From contig NC_090130.1 in the NCBI RefSeq assembly GCF_040581485.1, positions 14,945,656 through 15,009,655 of the forward strand: DNA of 64,000 nucleotides, read 5' to 3'. Shown piece after piece: positions 1 through 11,908 of the stretch. Position 1 is the first letter of the stretch; each line of letters begins with the position of its first letter. Origin of the DNA: Linepithema humile. Its lineage: Eukaryota > Arthropoda > Insecta > Hymenoptera > Formicidae. The notes under the pieces were generated by a model, which saw nothing but the letters and a program-made list of their open reading frames with translations, was not told the origin of the DNA and ran no database searches. The position numbers were made by a program, and so were the translations under genes.

Positions 1-115
1 AAATCTCAAATCGGATTTTAAAAATTTTAAATGGTGGATCTAATACGACTACCAAAAATATTGAAAAATTTAAGAAGTTAACGGATTTTTATAAAACTTG
101 GTATCAGGAGTATAT
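1..115. repeat. inverted copy of the 120-bp subterminal repeat
   Basis: Read in reverse complement, this stretch matches the repeat units at about 3170-3440: a GGCGGATC-type start, an A/T-rich middle, then a TATAAAACTTGGTATCA-like end. It lies outside the inverted repeat that starts near 164. Either the parent transposon therefore extends to the left of the window, or a second related copy adjoins it. Confidence 0.6.
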
Positions 116-626
116 TTGGGACGCAGATTTTAAAATTTCATTATTAAATTTGTATTTATCGACCTATTTGGTCTAAAGATTATTGAAAAACTATTAAAAT
201 TTATAACAAAATTCAAGTCCTCCATGGGCGCGTGGCAAAATTATCAAATTCAATTGGATCATTATTTTTTTTCTGAGCCTAGTCAAAAAAGTTTCATAAA
301 ATAAGATCGTGAAATTCATTTTGTACACATTTGAGAGAGTTTCTCTACCGCGATATTATCGCCATTCATTACAACATTTTAACGTTAAAAAACGTTTCAT
401 TGTGATTCCGTAAATTTCTAAACGCTTTAATATTTGGATTTGTATATCCGACTCCCATGGTTCTGGGCTTTTTTGTGCTTTGAGCGTTTCTCTGAGGTTT
501 TCTTCGAACAGTTCTTTTCAGAGCTACTTTTAACCGTTCTTTTAGGACTGCTCTCAGAATAATACTACAGAAAATTCTATTATCTGTACTATTTTTGATC
601 GTGAATCTTAGAATTTGATTTTGAAT

Positions 627-2529
627 ATGTCCAGTATACACGGTGATAGATGTTGCAATCCCTACAATGTGGAAGGTCACAGAGGGAAAGATCTTCGACG
701 CATTTCGAGTGTTATCAAACGATTATTCCCAAAATTTCCAGATAATGCTAAAATTTGTGCAGCATGTAGAAAAATGAAATATCCTCGCATGAATGAAGAT
801 ACGCACGTCTCATCAAGTCTTGATAAAATGTTTGATAATTGTACTCATGATACTGAACAAAATATTTTTGTATCTTCCGGTGCATCTTCATTATCTTTCA
901 GTGGAATTGAATGCAATATAAAATCACAAAGAGAGATTGAGTTGGAAGATATGTTGAGTGGATTAAAAGAAAAATTTTCCACTCTTGAAATTAATGATCC
1001 TTTGAGATTGACGATTTTGACTGTAGTACCAGATGCATGGAGTCTAAGTCAAATTTCTCGGGAATTCAACTGTTCTAGGTATTTTGCAAAAAAAGCTAGA
1101 GAATTGAAAGCATCTAAGGGCGTTTTAGCAGAAACAACTGCTAAGAATGGTAAACCATTGCCGGAAAGTACTGTTACACGAATTAAAGATTTTTACAATA
1201 GTGACGAAAATAGCAGAATCATGCCAGGTATAAAAGATATGGTTTCAGTAAAAAATGACGAGGGCAGAGATTTGATTCAGAATAAGAGATCTTTATGATA
1301 TTTATAGTAAATGCCATCCTGACTGTCATGTTAGTTTTAGTAAATTTGCCCAACTCCGACCAAAACATTGTATACTTGCTGGTGCGAATGGTACGCATTC
1401 GGTCTGTGTCTGTACGATACATCAAAATTGCAAATTGATGATTAACTCTGTCAATTTAAATAATCTTACTAAAGATTCCAATGTGATTTTACATGATTAT
1501 AAAGATTGCTTACGCCAAATCGTGTGCAAAAATCCTGATGAAAATTGTTATATTGGTGAATGCAGTAAATGTCCTGGTATTATTGAATTAAAAAAACATT
1601 TGAAAGAACTCTTATATATATATATAGATGAGAAAGGTATTCACCACATACAGTTCAATGTCTGGACAACTGACAGATCAACTCTTCAGACGCAAATTCT
1701 TCCGTCCTCGGAATTTGTCGATGAATTTTGTGACAACTTTATTATTCTAAAACCTCATTCTTTCATTGCAAAAGAACAATCTCGATTCTATCAGGAAAGA
1801 AAAGAGAATTTAAAAAAAGGTGAAGTTCTTGCAGTATTAGATTTTTCTGAGAATTACAAGTATGTTGTGCAAGATGCATCGCAGGCGTTCCATTTTAATA
1901 ATCCACAATGTATTGTCTTTCCTGTCGTGTGTTACTATAAAAAAGAATTAGAACTTGAACACAAAAGTTTTATTTTTTTGTCGGATAGTACACTTCATGA
2001 CACAGCTGCTGTATATACTGTACAAAAGATGCTGATTCCTGAATTGAAAATAATAATTCCTGAGCTAAGAAGAGTAATCTACTTTAGCGATGGGGCAAAA
2101 CAGCATTTTAAAAATAAATATCAGATGATGAATCTAATGCATCACGAAGAGGATTTTGGTGTTGCAGCGGAATGGAACTATCATGTCACTGCACATGGTA
2201 AAGGTGCTTCAGATGGTTTAGGTGCTGTGTTCAAAAGGGAAGCTATGCGAGCTAGCCTCCTTAGTAAACCCAACGATGCCATTCTTTCATTCGAGAAACT
2301 TGTTGACTGGGCTCAAAAAAATTCTAAAAGTATTAGTATACTGTCATATAAAGACAAAGAGCACCAAAAGACAAAAAGATTTTTAAAAAAACGATTTGAT
2401 GTAGCTCCACCAGTTCCAGAGATTCTGAGAAATCACTGTTTCGTTCCAATCAACAAAGAAATGGTGATTAAGAGATATTCCAATGCTGGTAATAGTTCGA
2501 CTTTTTCATATCAAGATTTCAAAAAGTAG
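627..2529 (+). pseudogene. DDE-like transposase, frameshifted
   Basis: Two reading frames make up one protein. The first runs from the ATG at 627 to a stop at 1296-1298. The second is open from about 1276, just after a TGA at 1273-1275, to 2529, so a one-base frame change lies near 1276-1295. The N-terminal part has a CxxC pair (CAACRK). The C-terminal part has a Cys-rich stretch (CKNPDENCYIGECSKCPG) followed by three aspartate-bearing motifs spaced like a DDE/DDD nuclease: LDFSENY (Asp at 1840), FSDGAKQHFKNKY (Asp at 2089) and HGKGASDGLG (Asp at 2212). I recognise this FSDG / HGKG-DG pattern from uncharacterised transposon proteins common in insects and cnidarians, but cannot name the superfamily. 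The frameshift makes this copy non-functional. Confidence is high that it is a transposase remnant and lower on the catalytic assignment. Confidence 0.6.
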
Positions 2530-2559
2530 AGGGTAAGAGCTCAGGCGACATCAGAATCA

Positions 2560-3450
2560 GAGGTATCTTTAGTATCAAGTTTTATAAAAATCTGTCAATT
2601 TCCTAAATTTTCAATATTTTTGGTCTTTCTATTAGATGACATTTTCAGTTTTCGAAATCCGACTTAAGATTTGTATTTAGCTGGCCGTAAAACTCTCTGT
2701 TCAAATTTTATAAAACTTCCTTACTTTTAAAAATTTTTCAAATTCTTAGTTGCCACAGAGAGAAGCCTGAGAGACGCCACGGCCAGGTTTTACGTGATCC
2801 GCGAAAGCGATACGCCACCTGTGGACCTAAAATCTGCACATTGGAACTACGTAGCCATGTGCACAATTTTTAGTTTCGTTCCGTGCTATGTCCACGAAGG
2901 ATCGATAATACAAAGTAATGTGCACATTGATGTATAATATACATGTATACATGTTCCGCTGCAATATACATGTATATTATACATCAATGTGCACATTACT
3001 CTGTATTATCGATCCTTCGTGGACATAGCACGGAACGAAACTAAAAATTGTGCACATGGCTACGTAGTTCCAATGTGCAGATTTTAGGTCCACAGGTGGC
3101 GTATCGCTTTCGCGGATCACGTAAAACCTGGCCGTGGCGTCTCTCAGGCTTTTCTCTGGTTGCCATATTAGATCCGCCATTTTGAATTTTCAAAATGCGA
3201 CTTCAGATTCGTTATTAGCAACCCGAAAAAGTCCCTGATACCAAGTATTATAAAAATTCGTTAATTTCTAAAAATTTTCAAAATGTTTTGGTGGCCATAT
3301 TAAATCCGCCATTTTGTATTTTCGAAAGATAACTTTAGACTCGTATACAGTAACCCGAAAAACCCTTTGATACCAAGTTTTATAAAAATCAGTTAATTTC
3401 TTAAATTTTTTAAATTTTTGGCGGCCATATTGGATCCGCCATTTTAGTTT
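2560..3450. repeat. subterminal tandem repeats, ~120-bp unit
   Basis: About four diverged units carry the order: (T/G)GGCCATATTrGATCCGCCATTTT, then a TTCGAAA-type block, then GATACCAAGTTTTATAAAAAT, then an A/T tract. They start near 2560, 2690, 3160, 3285 and 3415. The series is interrupted by the foldback element at 2756-3158. Multiple subterminal copies of a short motif are typical transposase-binding arrays in DNA transposons; that role is inferred here. Confidence 0.6.
2756..3158. mobile_element. 403-bp near-perfect foldback MITE with 7-bp target duplication
   Basis: The two arms (2756 to about 2945 and about 2968-3158) are almost exact reverse complements and begin CAGAG / end CTCTG. 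GTTGCCA directly precedes the left end (2749-2755) and directly follows the right end (3159-3165), as expected of a target-site duplication. The intact neighbouring repeat units show the unoccupied form of this site. The very high arm identity suggests a recent insertion. It has no coding capacity; open frames across it are mirror images of the arms. The superfamily is open: CAGAG ends and a 7-bp duplication are near, but not equal to, the hAT pattern (8 bp). Confidence 0.85.
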
Positions 3451-3884
3451 AGACTCATGTGACAGTGCACAGATAAACAGAGTACTCGAAAGTGTTAATT
3501 GGAAGAGAAAAACGTCGAATGAATAATCGCTACACTTGAATAATTACCGTTTTTATTATTTTTTTTTCGGTTTTCTAAAATTTTAAGTATGATCCAATTG
3601 AATTTGATAATTTTGCCACGCGCCATTGGAAAGCTTACATTTTTCTGTAAATTTTAAGATTTTTTCAAAAATTTTTAGATCAAATAGAAAATGGGCAGCA
3701 TGGGTGTAAAGTTGAGAAAGAATGCCCCATATGTATATTTGGATTTTATATTTTAACAATATATCTTAATATAGTTTATACAAGAAGTATTATGTAAAAG
3801 TATTATGTTTAAAAGTGTTATGTAAAGAAATATTAATAATAAAATATTAATAACAAGTTTAAAAATATTCTATTGTAAAATAAT

Positions 3885-4004
3885 TACTCAAGTAGCAAAT
3901 GATCATCTGATGTTTTTTTATTATTATAATTAGTTATTATATAATATAATAATCAATTATGACGATAAAAAAACATCAGATGACGATCATTTGCTACTTG
4001 AGTA
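3885..4004. mobile_element. small palindromic MITE
   Basis: A 120-bp inverted repeat. The left arm begins TACTCAAGTAGCAAATGATC and the right arm ends with its complement, around an A/T-rich centre of about 45 bp. The ends are TA, compatible with a Tc1/mariner-type TA target, but the family is not recognised. Confidence 0.6.
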
Positions 4005-4039
4005 TAAAATCATTATATTAATAACGTTTGTCTTAAAGG

Positions 4040-4235
4040 CATTTTAAAATAAGTCTTACAGACGTCTTATAAGACAAATCAAGAGACATCTCTAAATCGT
4101 TTCTAAGACGTTTCTAAATCGTCGAAAATTGTTGCATAAGACGTTTCATAGACGTTTTCAATACGTCTCTTTGTCAGTTTCGTAAGACGTCTGAATGATT
4201 TTAAGATGTTTTTCAGACGAATATAAGACGACATA
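4040..4235. repeat. cluster of AAGACGT / ACGTCTT motifs
   Basis: Within ~200 bp the heptamer AAGACGT, or a one-base variant on either strand, occurs about twelve times at irregular spacing (for example ACAGACGTCTTATAAGAC and ATAAGACGTTTCATAGACG). It is not a clean tandem array. It could be an old, degraded short-period satellite or a terminal array of a transposon. Confidence 0.45.
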
Positions 4236-4508
4236 ATGTGTGGAATGAGTTAACAATTTAATATCAATATGTGAGCTCACATTTTTCCTCATGTGCACGT
4301 TAACTTATACTCATGATATGTATCATCATAATATGATTACAAGGCATACATAATTTTGCGGTAAATATCTGAAGATCATGACGTGATGAAATCTGATCAT
4401 CAAACATTGCTACCTGGAATTTTATGCGCTGCGTTAACACATAATTTTATACTTTAATTTATTTATCTTTTAAATAATGGCGTGCAAACTTTTTATATCA
4501 TTGTTGTA

Positions 4509-4534
4509 CTGAAGAAGGCCTGAGGTCGAAACGT
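4509..4534 (+). ncRNA. hammerhead-like ribozyme core
   Basis: The order is CTGAAGA, a GGCC/GGTC hairpin with a three-base loop, then GAAACGT. These are the three blocks of a type I hammerhead core with a very short helix III (ACGU). Penelope-like retroelements are known to carry minimal hammerheads in their terminal repeats. One unpaired base separates CTGAAGA from the hairpin, as in most sister copies in this window, so catalysis is not assured. Confidence 0.45.
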
Positions 4535-5293
4535 TTGTTATTGTATATGTTTGTGATATGATTATATGACTTATCACACTATTATTTTAAAACACCGTTT
4601 TTATACGAAACATTTCAATGATTAAATAAATGTATTTTTAAGCATAAAACAAACGTAGGCTAAATGTTTTTTAAACATTTATTAAACATTAGTGTTTTGT
4701 TTGAAAATTTAAGAGTTGAAAATTTGAAAAATGCAGTATATTTCAGATCTCGTTTATAATGAATTGTTATTTACATTTTATTGTTTCTGTATTTATAACA
4801 TTTATTTGCAGTTTAAAAAATTATTTAAAATTTTAAGTTGTTTTTGATAAATTTTGAATTACAATTATATATATTTTATTTGATTATAAATATGTTATTT
4901 GTCAAAAAGACACAGAAACAGTACCTAATTATAATATAATTATATTATGTTAAATATATTTTTAAATAATATATGTATATGTATATAAGTTAATTAATTT
5001 TTTGATGACTTAATAAAATAATACTTTATACAACCAACATTGAATTTCTATTGAAATATTTTTTAATTTAATATAAAACGGCTTAAAGCTAACCTGTTAA
5101 ATTTTAATAATAATTTATTATCTTATAGAGAACTTTACTGTAAGTGTAAGACATTATTGTATACAATTTTGCAAAGGTTACAAGATTTATCATTCAAAAA
5201 TTCCGCCGCAATTTACATTTTATACCCACCGTTGGCAGATGACGCCAGTAGCGTGCGCCGAGCAATTGCAGAAGTATATCCGTAAGCTGCCTC

Positions 5294-5456
5294 AGTCTAT
5301 TTTGTGAAGTGTACGTGTGTGTATTGTGTTTTGTCTCTCGAATTCGTCGTCATCATTAAGTTTATCGTGTTCGGTTTTTCTGCGAGTGAGTACCTTTTCT
5401 GAAACTGAGCCATACGGGATATACAACGTTTGTGATGTGCACGACGGATTGATAAC
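5294..5456 (+). other. candidate non-coding first exon with initiator
   Basis: A GC-richer island (5230-5560) in A+T-rich surroundings. TCAGTC at 5292-5297 fits the arthropod initiator TCAGTY, which would put the start at 5294. There is no obvious TATA box, and no clear downstream element at +28. A strong splice donor, AAC|GTAAGT, follows at 5457. The piece between has only a short upstream frame (ATG near 5434), so it would be 5' untranslated sequence. The next exon is not identified; those at 50.0 kb or beyond the window are possible. A promoter with no gene in the window cannot be excluded. Confidence 0.35.
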
Positions 5457-5462
5457 GTAAGT

Positions 5463-7290
5463 ATCGCAACAACGATTACATTCCGTTCTCGTTAAACGTA
5501 ACCTCCAAACGAGCGGCGCGTTAACGTTCCACGTTGAACGGTACTCTTATGTATTTCTCTCATTTCATTGTTTGAGCCGGTACTTGCTGCTGTGTCACTA
5601 TCATACATTTTTATTTTGTCAAAGTTTTGAATTTCCAATTCACAAAATCACGAACATCGGTTGTTCGTCGTGAACGCTCCGATCGTCGCCACGACAACGC
5701 AACATTTGATCGATCGGGAGTATCTTTGATGGATGAATGGAGTCGTTGGCAATTTTACGAAGGGTGCTTTATATTAAAAAAACATGAAGTAGTTCTATAT
5801 TCAACATCGATGTACACGCAATTTATATGCGTGTTTGCGAATGATCGTGTATACTTATGTCGCCTTAGATCAATAATGCATTAGAGATTTTTTATTGACA
5901 ACGTAATTTTAATAATATTTGCGCTAATTAAATTTAGAAATACACGATTATCGAGATGACGTGATAAAATTGGCCAATTTTGAATAATGGCATGCCGGAG
6001 TATATTATCTCGTTTATATCATATTCACGTGCTTAGTCACTTATCCATTAACCACCTGTTAAAAGATTCTCAGAATTTAAGCGGTACATCTTAACTTTTA
6101 GAAACCAAGAAGCCGATAGATTGAGCTCAACTTTTTCTCAAAATATCACTTTGGTGATACTTAAAAATTTTAGATCGTAAAAACAGAAAATTATTATAGT
6201 CAAAAAACTTACTTTATTTTTAAAAGTTGATAACGCGCATTTCCGGAAAAACAACGTTTTATTAAAAAATAACGCAAAATTTACTTCAATTATTGTTATT
6301 TTAATTCAGTTTATAACATTTGCATCTTTGTTTTGTAAAAAAATTCTTTAATAATAGAAGACTCGGATATTTTTGAATACATCAAAGATACATATGTGGT
6401 ACTTCTGTACTTCGGAATTTTTCTCTCCTCTCTCCCATTTCTTCCGTTTGTTTCCCTGTCTGCCTGCCTATTTCTAAATATGCAAACATGTCCGGACATG
6501 TCCAATATGTATCTTTTTATTATAATTCTTTTCTTTTACAATCCTATAATGTTAAATGTTTTTGTTTTCCGAAGTTTTGTATTTAAAGTTTGGCAAGAAA
6601 TGCTGAGAAAATTGATTATTTAAATAAACTTTTGTTAAATTTTAATTTTCACATATTAGTATTTATTAAGTAAAGAAAATTTGAATTTTTTCTCAACTTT
6701 TTATATTTGCTAATTGATGAAAAGGAAAAATTTATTGTTTATATGTATCTTTTTAAGTTATTTTGTTTAGTAGGTCGATTTCCAAATAATAGAATTATTG
6801 AGATAAGATTTTGTTATATTTTACTTTTCTGTAGATTAGTACAAAATTCATTAGTAATGAATTACAGAAAGTTTTTAACATAGTTTACAAAGACAGATCT
6901 ATTAGATCTACTATTAGAGCAATTTATCAATTTGCCAAGCTGTCATTGACCGAAATGTTTGTTTGAATCAACTCCATAACTAATGGTCGCCCACCATGAT
7001 ATGCGTTCTAGTAATAGAATGCGCACTGTTATCAAGGTTACGAGGGTGATCGTGGGTGATAATAAGTGAATGCGCTAATAACTGAAATTGCGTCCAACAT
7101 TCACCTCTTGCATATGGTGTCACAGATACGTTTAATTTTGCGCGTTGTATTTAGCGCAATATCATAAATTGATAATTAATTTTATAATATCTATTTTTCC
7201 CAAAAAGGTTCAATGTTAATATCTATATAAAGTTTTTCCATATAAAATCCGTATTTGCACGAATAGAGTACATATTTACTAATAAACAAA
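5463..7290. other. gene-poor stretch
   Basis: No supported gene. The hydrophobic open frame near 6396-6623 and the frame at 5627-5884 (no ATG at its 5' end) show no family motif or splice context and look like chance. The 6990-7090 segment is slightly GC-richer but has nothing I can name. Confidence 0.5.
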
Positions 7291-7299
7291 TTTTGGTTG

Positions 7300-8260
7300 C
7301 TTTTTTTCCCAACTTGCACAAATAAAAGAACAACTATTGCAGAAAAGTAAGCTTTTTATAAGTTTTTACATATTGCAAATTAAAAATTTTAAGTTCGTCA
7401 CAGTGGGCAGGAATTTAATATTCTTTGTGGAGAGATGGAGTCAATGTTGACACAATCAATCAAATAGAAAACAATAATATAATAATAATAATAGTAATAA
7501 TATTTAGGTGGGCGCTAACCATTTTTTAACTTATATTTTTTTATCCTTTGAAGTAAAAACAAAGTGCAATACAAACAAGTACTAACTAATAATTAATTAT
7601 GTTATTTATTTATTTGTTAAACAAACTATGTTATTTATTTTTATATTCTATAAAGTTGTGCGCCAGGTTTATATCTCAAAATGTGCACATTTTGTGACTT
7701 CAAAAATTAACAAAAATTATTCAGTTGTCAAAAATAGTCAATTATTCAGTTGTCAAAAATAATCAAAAATAGTTAATCTTTTTTATTTTAAATATAATTG
7801 TATTTTATGACGAAATGATCTGAGATAATACTGTTGTCAGAGCATTGCAAATAATCGAAATGTACATATTTTGCGAACTTATAAATTAGTAAAGAATATT
7901 TAGTTAAAAAAAAATGAATACATATATTCCATTGTAAATAGTTCATTCTAATTTTCTCTTGTACCGGAGAGATGTCAAGTGGTTTTCTATATAGGAGTTG
8001 CAGCTTAATAATCTAAATACGCGTATTTTAAAAGCTTATTCTTGGATTTTGTGCACTACACCCGCAATATATATTTTTATCCATACATATTTTTACATTA
8101 CTTTTTTAATAGTTCTCTTAAGTGCTTAACCTCCATTTTAAGGAGGTAGAATTCTGTGCTCTAAAAAGTAGGTGATATCTCACAAAAATTCATAAATGAT
8201 AAGGTCTGGCCAAGTTTCAAAAAAGACACTCCAATATGTTTGTATTTTAATAATTATCTA
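7300..8260. repeat. old composite repeat related to 16.6 and 19.3-20.2 kb
   Basis: Three blocks recur elsewhere. 7310-7450 (ending in TTTGTGGAGAG) resembles 16670-16800 directly and 20020-20150 in reverse. 7505-7680 is a decayed, reversed version of the TGTACC-type terminal repeat seen at 32.3 and 46.6 kb (GTGGGCGCTAACCA... GCGCCAGGTTTA). 7925-8060 (AATACGCGTATTTTAAAAGC) resembles 19730-19850. 8160-8250 also resembles 38636-38740, next to the NOF-type element. This looks like the wreck of an ancient member of that foldback family. Confidence 0.45.
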
Positions 8261-9853
8261 AATTTTTAATATATTACCAACATGAAAAATAACTGATTAC
8301 TATGATTACTATTAATATTACCTTTATTACTATTACTATTAATATTACCTTCTGATTACTATTTATTCCTTTCTTTAAAAAATTCTCTTTTAAAGGGGGT
8401 AAAACGGAGGGTTGAGTATTTAATTTTTAGTAAGAAAACGAAAAGAACTTTTGGGACAACCTAATATAATTATAATTTATAATATTATGTGCAGGGAATA
8501 TTTGGAAAAGCTGAATTTATATACATGTATACATATGAAATAATAATATCATAATAATGTTAGTAATTTATCAGTATTTTTGGAAATATGTATGTAATTT
8601 ATATGTATGTATTCTGATTTTTAAAATTTTTTATTATATAAAATATAAATATAGATTTCTATCTCGAATTTTGTCAGGGGTTGTAGAACGTCTGGAGCGG
8701 GCTTTTTGAATACAACAATTCAATCGAATTGAGAACAAGTAAGAAAAAAATGTATTATAAAGATGTAAAAGCCACGAACAATTTATACGTATATCTTATC
8801 ATGTAAAAATTCAAAATAACGACTTTATCATTTGATGAAATTAAGTCATATGAACATCTTCAATTATAAGAATACTGTTCTTTAATTCTTTTCGAAAGAA
8901 GGTCGGCACCGCGCACGTTTAACATACGACAAACATAGATTTTGTAATTTTCATAAGGGATTATTGTTAGAAAGATGTTTACATGGTTGCTTCGCAAGAC
9001 ATGACGCGACGATGTACTTTATCATGTACAATAGTATGCAGTTTTATTATTTATTTATAATTCCATCAGTAAACATGTCTATACGATCGGCGATTGTTAT
9101 AACAAGATAATCTGGAATAATTCTTCGATAATTATAATTAATTATAATTAATGAATATTTATATTTTATAAATAGAATTATGCTTTGAAAATATTATATT
9201 ATTTTTCAATTAATTTCAACTATAGAATACAGACGCTAATTTGAAAATATAGCAGTTAATGCAAGATATCTGAAGATGCTATTAAAAGATTTAACAAGCA
9301 ATAAATAATTTAAATTTTGATTAAGCTAAAATTTAAAAAGTTGGTTTTTATATTTTGCAAAATATTTATGTATGTATGAATGTGCAGTGTGCTGTCAACA
9401 TGATAGATTATCGTTAAAAATATACGGCAATATCTCCTTTCGTATAACTTAAACCCATTTTAATGCAATAACGCTATCGATATTGAAATATTTGACCTTG
9501 AATCAGTAATGTATATAATGCAAGGTATATTCTTAATTTGTTTCAAATTTACATTTGAAATGATGAGACTCGTGTATACTTATGACCACCTGCTCCTGTC
9601 GTACGAAATGTTTTGCCACAAATCGCAGCATCTTTTCTTTTATGCGTATAAATTAGCACGTCAGTTGTGCACATAAGCTGTATTGCTATACAAAATAATT
9701 TACGGCTAAATCGTTTTTGCCGATCTGGCTTTACAATGACACGAAAAGAAACATTAGACAATAAATATTTATTTTATTTCTTATATGAATTATATTTTAT
9801 TACTAACGCTACTTTTTACACAAATAAGTAGACGAAGTAAGTGGACAGAAGTA

Positions 9854-10392
9854 TTAGGTCGTTTCATAAGTTTTGTCGTTTTTATTATCAAAAGTTTAAC
9901 ATAAAATTATAGAAAAGCGTTATGAATTCAATCATCAATATATTCTCCCTCGTTTTCTATTACCCTTTCTCATTTAGAAACTAACTTTTCTACCTCTAAC
10001 TTATAAAAACTCTGTGATTTAGAATTTAAAATAGTCTTTAATGCCATTTTTAACATCATCAAAATTTCTCTCCCGGAACCTCGAAAACCATCTTTGGCAT
10101 GTTCTTAAATCTAGGGCTTGCGAATAAACCAAATTAATGTTTTAGTTGCCACTGTTGCTTTATTTTTTTACGAAATTTATAAAACATACAATGTCGCAAA
10201 TGTTCTTGATTTGGACTTTAGTTGCCATTCTTTAACTACTCTGTCAATCTTCTTGAAATTTGCATTAATTAAAGATTAAATACTAATGAACAAAATAAAC
10301 AATTAAAAAACAACGTGATTTTGACAGAAAGAAAACAATACTTTATTGAAAATCGATAATAAAAAAACGACAGGACTTATGAAACGACCGAA
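9854..10392 (-). mobile_element. internally deleted mariner
   Basis: TA at 9852-9853 and 10393-10394 flanks inverted ends: TTAGGTCGTTTCATAAGT on the left and its near complement ending in ACGACCGAA on the right, each about 30 bp. At 539 bp it is under half the usual ~1.3 kb of a mariner. The coding remnant lies on the minus strand. TA duplication, TIR length and protein remnants all agree with Tc1/mariner. Confidence 0.85.
9928..10228 (-). pseudogene. mariner transposase, N- and C-terminal parts joined by deletion
   Basis: On the minus strand, MATK at 10228 opens the usual mariner N-terminus. RTCQRWFSRFRE follows, the helix-turn-helix segment conserved near residues 40-50 of mariners. The frame then continues directly as NFDDVKNGIKDYF and, after frame breaks, as VIENEGEYIDD followed by a stop, which is the normal mariner C-terminus. 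The whole catalytic D,D34D core is missing. The junction sits at a shared NFD/FDD stretch, suggesting deletion between short matches. Several stops and frameshifts are also present, so it is non-functional. Confidence 0.8.
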
Positions 10393-11908
10393 TAAATTTC
10401 TACTGAACGGCTCGAGCACTAAAATTAAAAATAGAGTACCAAATTAGTACCTAAACAACACTAAATTTTATTATAAGTTTTATTTCAATTTATTTAGCTT
10501 AACAGACGTAATTTTTTAAACGATTACTTGTGACTTAGCGTTTTCTCGATTTTTTAATTAACTTTTTAATTTATCTTGAAAGGATGATTTTTTGGCAGGA
10601 CACAATTGTTTTCGACACTCCACTCTGTCATTGTCATTGCAAAATATATTATATCTAAAACCGCAAAAGAAATTATGCAAAATTTCCACAATAATAATTC
10701 TACGAGATTATGCGTTGTACCAATAAAGACATATTAAATATGTAAAATATATTGATTAATTGCTTAAATGTGTGTTAATAACAATAAAGTACAACATGAG
10801 TTAATAACATGCATCAATTAAAAGTATCTTCAATGTTATGACGCATATATGCATTATTTAAGAAAAATATTTTCTATCTATAAAATTTTTACAAAACATG
10901 TAATATAGCAAATGCAACTTTAGAAAACTATGTTATTTTGTTAAACTTGACTTTTCTAGTTTTTGAATTTAAAGCAGATATTAATATTTTGGAATTAAAA
11001 AGAACATTATTTTTATAAAATACAATATAAAACTTATTGCGTTCTAAAATTAAAATTTTAATTTGCACACATATTATAAATAATTATTTTCTTTTTTATT
11101 TTTATATTACATAATTTATATAATAATTTTGAAATTAAACATTCTTAAAATACTCTACAAAAAATTTTATACAAAATTTGTTATTCAAATTTCTAATTGC
11201 CACATTAAGGACATGGAAGGACATTCGAAACGATTCAAAGATTTAAATTCAGAAGCAGATAAAATCAATGTTTTGATATTCTAAATATACAATCTTTATG
11301 AAAATTTAATTGTTTTTAAATAAACGATATATTATTTTAAATGTAATTTAAATAGATGTTTTTCATAATAATCAAATAAAAAACGTTTTTATTCGATAAC
11401 AATTAAAAGATAAATTTATAAAAGAGGACTACCCAAACAAGCTTTTTTTTATTTGAATCACTTATTTGAATGTGTCTCTAAAATGTAAGTCATTTCAAAG
11501 GAAGGCATTTAAATAGATCTCTCGAAATAGATCATCCTCTAAATACCTGCTAAATGATTGGCAACAATCAATCGTGAATCAAAGTTTGTCATTGTTTCTA
11601 TTTTCGTCGACAATGTAATAAACATTTGTCAGTGTTGCATAAATAAAAGAAAGAAAAAAAGAAAGCAAGAAGGAAGATCATTTATTAGGATTATCTCTAT
11701 GCATTTAATTTCGTTTAGTGTTCTTATCTGCTATATTATCACACTTAATTTTATGTAAATTGCACAAAGACATTTTTATCTAATTTGCACAAACATTTTG
11801 TGTTATTCAGTAAACGTTAATTAAGCAATTGCGCGCATTCTATGAAACAAACTAATTAATAATAGCTGTAAATTTGAAATAGGTTTATGATAATTATATA
11901 TAAATGTT

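Larger units (their letters stand above)
164..3688. mobile_element. DNA transposon with ~100-bp inverted repeats and broken transposase
   Basis: Positions 164-270 and 3587-3688 are inverted copies of each other. The clearest part is GCGTGGCAAAATTATCAAA on the left, which has its complement near 3600-3620. Between them lie a frameshifted transposase-like gene on the plus strand and a downstream block of ~120-bp subterminal repeats. The layout (inverted repeats, one gene, subterminal repeats) is that of a cut-and-paste DNA transposon. I cannot assign a superfamily, because no target-site duplication is clear at either edge and a related repeat continues leftwards to position 1. The true left end may lie outside the window. 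Confidence 0.6.

Noticed and set aside
2977..3180. 67-codon minus frame
   Set aside because: Falls within the arm of the foldback MITE; the mirror frame exists in the other arm.
9549..9761. 70-codon minus frame with GKTFRTTGAGGHKYTR
   Set aside because: Looked protein-like, but there is no ATG context, family match or splice signal that I can defend.
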